Assembly: GCF_934330165.1 (NCBI RefSeq) | Contig: NZ_CAKRGI010000042.1 | Span: 1 to 13,701 of the forward strand | Direction: 5' to 3' | Source of the DNA: an uncultured Mediterraneibacter sp. | Lineage (GTDB): Bacteria > Bacillota > Clostridia > Lachnospirales > Lachnospiraceae | Length of the DNA stretch: 13,701 nt | Shown here: piece after piece, positions 8,620 to 13,701 of the stretch | Position numbering within the stretch: position 1 is the first letter of the stretch | Layout: the number at the start of each line of letters is the position of its first letter | Position numbers and translations under genes: made by a program | Notes under the pieces: model-generated | What the model saw: the letters and a program-made list of their open reading frames with translations, nothing else | The model's database searches: none | Told to the model about the DNA's origin: nothing

Positions 8620-8661
8620 AAGCAAAAATAGAGTGTAAGCCTGAAAGGCTTACACTCTATT
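8620..8661 (-). terminator. Intrinsic terminator after yceD-rpmF
   Basis: A perfect 16-base-pair stem (8627-8642 with 8646-8661) closes a three-base loop, and a short T run follows on the minus strand (TATTTTTGC). It begins 20 bases after the rpmF stop codon. Of the hairpins checked outside the edge repeats, this has the longest perfect stem. Confidence 0.9.
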
Positions 8662-8680
8662 CTCAGTTTCAAATCATAAA

Positions 8681-8860
8681 TTAGTCAACTGTTACGATCT
8701 CACGCTTGTTGTATGATCCGCATGCCTTGCATACACGATGAGGCATCATAAGCTCGCCACATTTGCTGCACTTTACAAGGTTCGGAGCACTCATCTTCCA
8801 GTTAGCTCTTCTCTTATCTCTTCTTGCTTTTGAAGATTTATTCTTTGGACAGATAGACAT
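8681..8860 (-). CDS. rpmF: 50S ribosomal protein L32
   Basis: A small basic protein of the large ribosomal subunit. The 59-residue translation begins MSICPKNKSSKARRDKRRAN and ends KREIVTVD. Cys31, Cys34, Cys44 and Cys47 (CSKC and CKAC) form a zinc ribbon, so this is the zinc-binding form of L32. The N-terminal KNKSSKARRDKRRA matches the family's conserved rRNA-binding stretch. The start at 8860 lies three bases after the yceD stop, and the ribosome site AAGGAGGTG is formed by the last three yceD codons. The yceD-rpmF pair is conserved across bacteria, and this order fits that rule. Confidence 0.97.
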   Translation of the reverse strand: MSICPKNKSSKARRDKRRANWKMSAPNLVKCSKCGELMMPHRVCKACGSYNKREIVTVD

Positions 8861-8863
8861 AGG

Positions 8864-9391
8864 TTACACCTCCTTAAAATTCTTAAATAAGTCACGGACA
8901 ACTGACATTCTTGGATCAAGTCCCGGCTCTTCACAATTGCAGGACCCCGTATTTAAATTCTGACCGCACACTTTACATAACCCTTTACAGTCTTCCCTGC
9001 ACAGGATTTTAACCGGCCAGTTTGACAAAATCTCTCCATACAGGAGTTTGTCCACGTCAAGATGATATCCGTCAATAAAGTTTGATTCATCCAGCTCCTC
9101 TGTCAGTTCTGCGTCGGAGAGGCCTACGTCCACATGCTTTGCACAATCAAGTACAAACTCCCTTTTCACATCATTCAGGCATCTGTCGCATGGTATCACG
9201 ACTACGATCCTGGTCTCAGCGTTCACGAGCAGTTCTTTTCCCCTTATATGCTCCACTCTAACATGAACCGGCTCTTTACTGATAATGGGGTAGGTTCCGG
9301 ATTTCATCCGGATCTCTTCCATCTCCAGCCGCACAGTTTCTTCAACCGTCTTATGCTGGTCTGACAAAACGTCTGATAGGTTAATTAACAT
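8864..9391 (-). CDS. yceD: YceD family protein (DUF177), large-subunit rRNA accumulation protein
   Basis: A DUF177 protein of 175 residues. Members are encoded next to rpmF, and E. coli YceD and its plant relatives are linked to 23S rRNA accumulation; the exact mechanism is not known to me. The N-terminal half is beta-rich. Cys68 and Cys71 form IPCDRC, and a second cluster in the C-terminal part has Cys131, 135, 139, 142, 151 and 153 (CREDCKGLCKVCG then CNC). The later group resembles a zinc ribbon, common in Gram-positive members. The start at 9391 is backed by AGGAG nine bases upstream and a full-consensus promoter. The C-terminal codons double as the rpmF ribosome site. Confidence 0.92.
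   Translation of the reverse strand: MLINLSDVLSDQHKTVEETVRLEMEEIRMKSGTYPIISKEPVHVRVEHIRGKELLVNAETRIVVVIPCDRCLNDVKREFVLDCAKHVDVGLSDAELTEELDESNFIDGYHLDVDKLLYGEILSNWPVKILCREDCKGLCKVCGQNLNTGSCNCEEPGLDPRMSVVRDLFKNFKEV
8867..8875 (-). promoter_or_regulatory. rpmF ribosome binding site inside the yceD coding end
   Basis: AAGGAGGTG on the minus strand encodes the last three YceD residues (Lys-Glu-Val) directly before its TAA. The rpmF ATG follows three bases after that stop. This is a near-perfect anti-16S match and implies coupled translation of the pair. Confidence 0.85.
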
Positions 9392-9420
9392 AATGTATTT
9401 CTCCTATTCATACCTAAACT

Positions 9421-9448
9421 ATTATATCATGGAAAACTTTTTTGTCAA
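9421..9448 (-). promoter_or_regulatory. Full-consensus promoter for yceD-rpmF
   Basis: On the minus strand TTGACA (9448-9443), a 16-base spacer, then TATAAT (9426-9421). Both boxes match the vegetative sigma consensus exactly. The predicted start is near 9414, giving a leader of about 23 bases. A strong promoter suits a ribosomal protein unit. Confidence 0.88.
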
Positions 9449-9480
9449 CCTAATTTTAAAAAATCTTTTTCTGCTGCCGT

Positions 9481-9523
9481 GAAAAAGGGCAGTCATGTTC
9501 TCTCAAACTTTCCTGCCCTTTTA
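9481..9523 (-). terminator. Terminator after ackA
   Basis: On the minus strand AAAAGGGCAG pairs with CTGCCCTTTT (9522-9513 with 9492-9483), giving a ten-pair stem around a 20-base loop that can itself form a short GTTT/GAAC hairpin. The T run at the end of the stem continues for one more T. It lies about 55 bases after the ackA stop and ends before the yceD promoter. Confidence 0.7.
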
Positions 9524-9577
9524 ATAATCAGATTTTTCAATCTTTTCAGATCATAATTTCATATCTTATTATGAAGT

Positions 9578-10774
9578 TTATTTTACAAGTGCAAGTGTCT
9601 CACGTGCAATAGCAAGCTCTTCATTTGTAGGAATTACAAAGACTCTTACCTTGCATCCAGGCTTTGTGATCTCACCCTGCTCCCCTCTGAGCTTCTCATT
9701 CGCATCAAGATCAAGCTCAACGCCAAGATATCCCAGATAGCTGCATACCTGCTCTCTTACATGGCTTACATTCTCACCGATTCCTGCTGTAAATACAATA
9801 TCATCCACGCCATTCATCGCTGCTGCATAAGCTCCGATATATTTTGCTACTCGATAAGCAAATACTTCCAGTGCGATCTTTGCTTTCTTGTTCCCTTCAG
9901 CCATTGCTCCTGTCAGGTCACGGAAGTCACTGGAAATTCCACCTGAAATTCCGAATACACCGGATTTTTTATTCAGCACATTCATGATGCCCTCGATATC
10001 AAGATTTTCCTTCTGTGCAATAAACTCCATGATCGCCGGATCAATATCGCCTGAACGGGTACCCATAACCAGTCCCTCGAGAGGTGTAAGTCCCATGGAT
10101 GTATCAACGGATTTTCCATTGAGTACAGCAGATACGCTTGCACCATTTCCAAGATGGCATACAATGGTCTTTACTTCATCATATGCTTTTCCCATCACCT
10201 CAGCCGCCTTTTTAGAAACATAGCTGTGGCTTGTACCATGGAAACCATAACGTCTTACTTTATATTTTTCATAATATTCATATGGAAGACCATACATATA
10301 AGCTTTTTCAGGCATTGTCTGATGGAACGCTGTATCAAATACTGCAACCATAGGAGTTCCCGGCATCAGCTTTTCGCATGCTTCAACTCCGATCAGATTT
10401 GCAGGATTATGAAGTGGTGCAAGATCATTACACTCTTCTACAGCCTTTTTCACTTCCTCAGTAATCACAACAGAAGATGCAAACTTTTCACCACCATGGA
10501 CAATGCGGTGTCCTACTGCACCAATCTCGCTTAAGCTCTTGACAACACCAGTCTTTTCATTCGTCAGTGCATCAATGACAAACTGGATTGCTTCTGTATG
10601 GGTCGGCATAGCCTTTTCAGAAATTTCTTTCTCTCCGCCGGCCGGCTGATAAGTCAGACGGCCATCAATTCCGATTCTTTCACAAAGTCCTTTTGCGAGT
10701 ACCTCTTCTGATTCAGCGTTGATCAGCTGGAATTTCAGAGATGAGCTTCCGCAGTTAATAACTAAAATATTCAT
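9578..10774 (-). CDS. ackA: Acetate kinase
   Basis: Converts acetyl phosphate and ADP to acetate and ATP, the energy-yielding last step of acetate fermentation in the cytoplasm. The 398 residues match the family length. Visible active-site residues by analogy to the Methanosarcina enzyme are Asn7 in [10 protein letters not shown], Arg90 in GHRIVHGGE, Asp147 in [10 protein letters not shown], His179 in YGFHGTSH, Arg240 in MGTRSGD and Glu385 in PTNEE. The phosphate-binding segments [18 protein letters not shown] and GIGEN are all present. It is 41 bases downstream of pta, with GGGAGG 12 bases before the ATG, which is slightly long spacing. It is probably cotranscribed with pta. Confidence 0.98.
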   Translation of the reverse strand: MNILVINCGSSSLKFQLINAESEEVLAKGLCERIGIDGRLTYQPAGGEKEISEKAMPTHTEAIQFVIDALTNEKTGVVKSLSEIGAVGHRIVHGGEKFASSVVITEEVKKAVEECNDLAPLHNPANLIGVEACEKLMPGTPMVAVFDTAFHQTMPEKAYMYGLPYEYYEKYKVRRYGFHGTSHSYVSKKAAEVMGKAYDEVKTIVCHLGNGASVSAVLNGKSVDTSMGLTPLEGLVMGTRSGDIDPAIMEFIAQKENLDIEGIMNVLNKKSGVFGISGGISSDFRDLTGAMAEGNKKAKIALEVFAYRVAKYIGAYAAAMNGVDDIVFTAGIGENVSHVREQVCSYLGYLGVELDLDANEKLRGEQGEITKPGCKVRVFVIPTNEELAIARETLALVK

Positions 10775-10815
10775 TTTCTTTTATTTCCTCCCGAAACAAA
10801 TCTTACCATTCTTAC

Positions 10816-11811
10816 TTATTCAGCCTGTGCCTGTACTGCTGTGATTGCAACAACACCTACAATATCTTCCGCACTGCATCCACGGGAAAGGTCATTGACC
10901 GGTGCTGCAATTCCCTGAGTCAGAGGACCGTAAGCTTCTGCTTTTCCAAGTCTCTGAACCAGTTTATATCCGATATTACCTGCATCGAGATCAGGGAATA
11001 CAAGTACATTTGCATGTCCTGCAACTTTGCTTCCCGGTGCTTTGGATGCTCCGACTTCCGGAACGATTGCTGCATCAAGCTGAAGTTCTCCGTCAAGTGC
11101 AAGCTCCGGTGCGAGTCCCTGAGCAATTTTTGTAGCTTCTACTACTTTATCAACATCCGCATGCTTTGCACTTCCTTTTGTAGAATGAGAAAGCATAGCA
11201 ACAATCGGCTCTTTTCCTACAAGAAGCTTGAAAGAATCTGATGAAGAAATTGCAATATTTGCAAGCTTCTCCGGATCCGGATTCTGCTCCAGACCTGCAT
11301 CTGCAAATACAAATGTTCCGTCTGCACCCATATCGCAATCCGGAACTACCATCAGGAAGAATGCGGATACCAGCTTTGTACCCGGTTTCGTCTTCAGAAT
11401 CTGAAGGCACGGACGAAGTGTATCTGCTGTAGAATGGCATGCTCCTGATACCATACCGTCAGCATCCCCCATCTTCACCATCATTACACCATAATAAAGG
11501 TAATTATTCAGAAGCAGCTCTTTTGCCTGCTCCGGTGTCATACCTTTCTTCTGTCTCAGTTCAACCAGTTTTGCAATATAACCTTCTGTTCTTGCATCTG
11601 TAGCAGGATCTACGATCGCAGCACCGGAGATATCATATGTACCTTTATTTTTCTCAATCTCCTCTTTGCTTCCAACAAGCACCAGATCAGCAATTCCTTC
11701 TTTTAATACTGCTTCTGCCGCCTTATAAGTTCTTTCGTCCTCTGTCTCAGGGAGAACGATTGTCTTTTTGCAAGCTTTCGCTCTTGCCTTGATTTCATCA
11801 ATAAATCCCAT
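10816..11811 (-). CDS. pta: Phosphate acetyltransferase
   Basis: Transfers the acetyl group of acetyl-CoA to phosphate, giving acetyl phosphate for AckA. The 331 residues correspond to the short catalytic form without the N-terminal domains of E. coli Pta. Residues that align with the Methanosarcina active site are Arg86, Arg310 and Asp316, the last two in NDLSRGCSAED. Substrate-pocket segments are SGACHSTADTLRP (122-134), MLSHSTKGS (206-214) and SKVAGHANVLVFPDL (261-275) followed by AGNIGYKL. The start at 11811 follows AAGGTGG by ten bases and a good promoter. It forms a pta-ackA operon divergent from tmcAL. Confidence 0.97.
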   Translation of the reverse strand: MGFIDEIKARAKACKKTIVLPETEDERTYKAAEAVLKEGIADLVLVGSKEEIEKNKGTYDISGAAIVDPATDARTEGYIAKLVELRQKKGMTPEQAKELLLNNYLYYGVMMVKMGDADGMVSGACHSTADTLRPCLQILKTKPGTKLVSAFFLMVVPDCDMGADGTFVFADAGLEQNPDPEKLANIAISSSDSFKLLVGKEPIVAMLSHSTKGSAKHADVDKVVEATKIAQGLAPELALDGELQLDAAIVPEVGASKAPGSKVAGHANVLVFPDLDAGNIGYKLVQRLGKAEAYGPLTQGIAAPVNDLSRGCSAEDIVGVVAITAVQAQAE

Positions 11812-11850
11812 GACTTTTGTGCCACCTTTCTTTTAATTTCACTGCCATTT

Positions 11851-11879
11851 ATTATAATACAAAGGTTTTTTGTATACAA
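11851..11879 (-). promoter_or_regulatory. pta-ackA promoter
   Basis: On the minus strand TTGTAT (11879-11874), a 17-base spacer and TATAAT (11856-11851). The predicted start is near 11844, with a leader of about 33 bases. The -10 region ATTATAAT is close to palindromic, so weak opposite-strand initiation is possible. Confidence 0.8.
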
Positions 11880-11967
11880 GTGGGTTTCATGTGCATTTTC
11901 AAATACAATCTTTCTTTTTTCAGATCTTTTTTTATTACTTTGTTACACATTTATCAATGTCAGACAT

Positions 11968-11995
11968 ATTGTTCTTCAAAAAGAACAATTTTTTC
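11968..11995 (+). terminator. Plus-strand intrinsic terminator with no upstream gene
   Basis: ATTGTTCTT (11968-11976) pairs with AAGAACAAT (11981-11989) around the loop CAAA, and five further T follow (11990-11994). The shape is that of a plus-strand intrinsic terminator. No plus-strand gene precedes it within the window. It lies between the pta promoter and the tmcAL promoter, in a 291-base stretch (11812-12102) with no other feature apart from the two promoters. Confidence 0.65.
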
Positions 11996-12012
11996 TCTTT
12001 CATTGCCATATT

Positions 12013-12041
12013 TTGACCCCGCCATCTTTTTATAGTATAAT
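12013..12041 (+). promoter_or_regulatory. tmcAL promoter
   Basis: TTGACC, a 17-base spacer and TATAAT, with a predicted start near 12048 and a leader of about 55 bases. TTGACCCC (12013-12020) and GAGGTCAA (12042-12049) form an inverted repeat with one mismatch that brackets the promoter and could be an operator. Confidence 0.82.
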
Positions 12042-12102
12042 GAGGTCAATAACGATATACAAATATTAACTGACATCTATATTTTTATAATAGGAGATTT
12101 CT

Positions 12103-13389
12103 ATGAAAATTGTTGGTCTGATCACAGAATACAACCCATTCCATAACGGTCATTTATACCATATCCGCGAATCGCTACGCATTACCGGTGCCGATGCTGC
12201 TCTCGTTGTTATGAGCGGGGATTATGTTCAACGTGGTACTCCCGCCATTATGCCGAAACGTCTCCGTACTGAAATGGCTCTTTATTGTGGAGCTGGAGCC
12301 GTTCTTGAACTTCCCGTCTGCTATGCTACCGGAAGTGCTGAATTTTTTGCTCTCGGAGCAATTTCTCTTTTAGACAGTCTCGGAATCGTCGATTCTGTCT
12401 GCTTTGGAAGTGAATGCAGTGATCTTCCTCTGCTGCAGAAGATTGCCGGCCTTTTAGTCGATGAACCTGAACAATATCGTGAGATTCTCCGGCATGAATT
12501 AAAGCTTGGGAAATCATTTCCTGCAGCACGACAAACGGCAGTTGTTTTCTGCACCGGTGATCCTCGATGTGCCGACATTTTAAAAGATCCAAATAACATT
12601 CTCGGCATCGAATATCTGAAAGCCTTAAAAAAATGTGGAAGCTCGATCCGTCCTTATACAATTCAGCGAAAAGGAGCCGGATATCATGACTGCCAGCTTA
12701 ACGGACTGTATAGTTCTGCTTCTGCGATTCGTTCCCTCCTGGCATATTCCAGCTCGTCCATTCAGACAGAATTTACAGGAGATGATTCCACAGAGCTTTC
12801 TTTTTCCGATATTCTCAATGAACTGGGCAATCAGGTTCCAAAAAAGTGTCTGGAACTTCTGTCTGATTTTCATAAGATTCAGTATCCGGTTTATCAGAAT
12901 GATTTTTCATTAATCTTAAAATATAAACTTTTGAACAAGCATCCTGAAAGTCTCGTCCGTTATATGGATGTCTCGCCTGAACTTGCTGCAAGGATCTGTA
13001 CCAGTTTAAATGATTTTTTTAATTATAAGCAGTTTGCCGGACTTCTGAAGACAAAGGAACTGACCCGAACCCGTATTAACCGGGCATTGCTTCATATTAT
13101 GCTCGGGATCAAAAAAGATTATGTAGCTGAATATATAAACGGCGGATATAACTTCTATGCACGACTGCTCGGATTCAGAAAGGACTGTTCCCGGATTATT
13201 ACCGAAATATCCCAAAAAAGTGCCCTGCCACTTCTGACAAAGCTTTCTGAAAGCCGGGAACTCTGCGACCTTGGACAGCGAATGCTGCGGGATGATATCC
13301 TTGCATCAAATTTATATACTTCCGTTGTGACAGACAAATTTAAGACAGCATTTCTCAATGAATATAAACAGAGGATAATCAAGATATGA
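12103..13389 (+). CDS. tmcAL: tRNA(Met) cytidine acetate ligase TmcAL
   Basis: A YlbM-family nucleotidyltransferase of 428 residues. In Bacillus subtilis the family member uses acetate and ATP, through acetyl-AMP, to make N4-acetylcytidine at the wobble base of elongator tRNA-Met. The N terminus MKIVGLITEYNPFHNGHLYH contains the nucleotide-binding HNGH motif (14-17). Further conserved points are FGSE (101-104), the basic IQRKGAGYHD segment and SASAIRSLL, which fit the ATP and tRNA sites. AGGAG seven bases before ATG 12103 supports the start. Its neighbours pta and ackA make the acetate it would use, while yceD and rpmF are its common neighbours elsewhere (ylbM-ylbN-rpmF in Bacillus). The TGA stop lies at the first base of the right repeat. 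Confidence 0.93.
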   Translation: MKIVGLITEYNPFHNGHLYHIRESLRITGADAALVVMSGDYVQRGTPAIMPKRLRTEMALYCGAGAVLELPVCYATGSAEFFALGAISLLDSLGIVDSVCFGSECSDLPLLQKIAGLLVDEPEQYREILRHELKLGKSFPAARQTAVVFCTGDPRCADILKDPNNILGIEYLKALKKCGSSIRPYTIQRKGAGYHDCQLNGLYSSASAIRSLLAYSSSSIQTEFTGDDSTELSFSDILNELGNQVPKKCLELLSDFHKIQYPVYQNDFSLILKYKLLNKHPESLVRYMDVSPELAARICTSLNDFFNYKQFAGLLKTKELTRTRINRALLHIMLGIKKDYVAEYINGGYNFYARLLGFRKDCSRIITEISQKSALPLLTKLSESRELCDLGQRMLRDDILASNLYTSVVTDKFKTAFLNEYKQRIIKI

Positions 13390-13701
13390 AATTTGTATTT
13401 GTTGAAGAGAAAATATATAGGCAGCAGGAAGTTTTTTTGACAGAAGAGCGTCCATATCCGCACTTGTTGTTGCATCGCAGTGCAGGACCCGCTTTACCTC
13501 AGCCCGTTGACAACTTGTAACAGAAACGTGGAAATGCTCGTGCAAAGGCACTCGCATTTACGTTCCTTAACAAGTTGGGCAAAGTGTCTTCGGAACGCTC
13601 CCTGTCAATGCACTGCTCACGCAACAGCAAGTGCGGATATTTGGCTTTTCAAGTCAGAAAGCGTTCCTCGCACCGGAACATTTTCTCCCAACAAACACGA
13701 A
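13388..13701 (+). repeat. Right copy of edge repeat, truncated by window end
   Basis: This copy starts inside the tmcAL stop codon with GAAATTTGTATTTGTTG (13388-13404), matching the left copy's inner end at 15 of 17 bases. At 13476-13542 it carries the second shared block (56 of 67). The remaining 159 bases are unique within the window but rich in internal inverted repeats, and they extend to the edge. No protein gene is convincing here. The only plus-strand frame that starts well is 44 codons at 13386-13520, overlapping the tmcAL stop as ATGA and ending RSAGPALPQPVDNL. It lacks a clear ribosome site and any recognised domain. Confidence 0.8.
13452..13644 (+). ncRNA. Candidate structured RNA inside the right repeat
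   Basis: Hand folding of the plus strand gives nested stems. The outer stem has 20 continuous pairs (13454-13473 with 13621-13640), including one G-U. Next comes eight plus three pairs (13477-13488 with 13604-13616), then a stem of at least seven pairs (13512-13518 with 13570-13576) extended by GCCC with GGGC. The innermost hairpin (13525-13564) has 5+6+4 pairs capped by an AAAG loop. About 60 percent of the bases would be paired. The one wobble is G-U on the plus strand but would be A-C on the minus strand, so the sense strand of tmcAL is favoured. I do not recognise a named RNA family. No own promoter is visible, so it may be the 3' untranslated region of tmcAL. Confidence 0.45.

Noticed and set aside
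8533..8625. In-frame upstream extension of plsX by 31 codons
   Set aside because: The extension covers the promoter and leader. The internal ATG has a perfect ribosome site and gives the normal family N terminus.
9524..9577. Second terminator directly after ackA (ATTATGA/TCATAAT stem at 9551-9574)
   Set aside because: The seven-pair stem is all weak A-T pairs apart from one G-C on each side's end region and has no T run, so the larger hairpin at 9481-9523 is the better terminator.
11817..12035. 72-codon plus-strand frame in the divergent intergenic region
   Set aside because: It covers the pta promoter, the orphan terminator and the tmcAL promoter, and its composition is that of AT-rich noncoding DNA (Phe, Cys, Tyr-rich).
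13312..13557. 81-codon minus-strand frame across the tmcAL end and the right repeat
   Set aside because: It is antisense to the end of a clear gene, has no recognised domain, and its openness follows from the repeat sequence. No ribosome site stands out.
13388..13701. Group II intron or transposon end
   Set aside because: No domain V-like stem, no intron boundary motif, no transposase or reverse transcriptase fragment, and no visible target duplication. The outer end is cut off, so a non-autonomous mobile element remains possible but is not shown.

Overview
The window is a block of core bacterial chromosome from a low-to-mid GC Firmicute of class Clostridia, most likely a gut Lachnospiraceae. 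The evidence is the gene order, the four-cysteine L32 form beginning MSICPKN, the AGGAGG ribosome binding sites and the TTGACA/TATAAT promoters. No phage, transposase, CRISPR, tRNA or rRNA gene is visible. The genus is not determined.

Layout, left to right. Positions 1-153 hold the inner part of a repeat element that runs off the left edge. Next, on the minus strand, come a DUF1653 protein (154-645), threonine ammonia-lyase ilvA (752-1966), SRP receptor ftsY (1944-2903), condensin smc (2913-6473) and RNase III rnc (6485-7174). This cluster reads right to left as rnc-smc-ftsY-ilvA with overlaps or gaps of about 10 bases. A terminator separates it from acpP (7253-7483) and plsX (7501-8532), which have their own promoter. 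Another terminator separates these from the yceD-rpmF pair (8864-9391 and 8681-8860), which is driven by a full-consensus promoter. Then come ackA (9578-10774) and pta (10816-11811) with their own promoter and terminator. A 291-base divergent intergenic region follows, and then tmcAL (12103-13389) on the plus strand. From the tmcAL stop codon to the right edge (13388-13701) lies a second copy of the repeat, in inverted orientation to the first.

How the genes fit together. PlsX and AcpP serve phospholipid and fatty acid synthesis. YceD and L32 are the usual large-subunit ribosome pair. RNase III, SMC and FtsY serve RNA processing, chromosome organisation and membrane targeting. Pta and AckA convert acetyl-CoA to acetate with ATP gain. 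The adjacent TmcAL belongs to a family that uses acetate and ATP to modify elongator tRNA-Met.

The unusual part is at both edges. Two related repeats begin exactly at the stop codons of the two outermost genes, both in the sense direction of those genes. The right copy can be folded by eye into a large nested stem structure about 190 bases long. The last six bases of the window equal the first six, and joining them would give one element bounded by inverted arms. This looks like an abundant genomic repeat at which an assembly contig ended. It may be a 3'-UTR or convergent-gene RNA element, and it is the main candidate for something undescribed.
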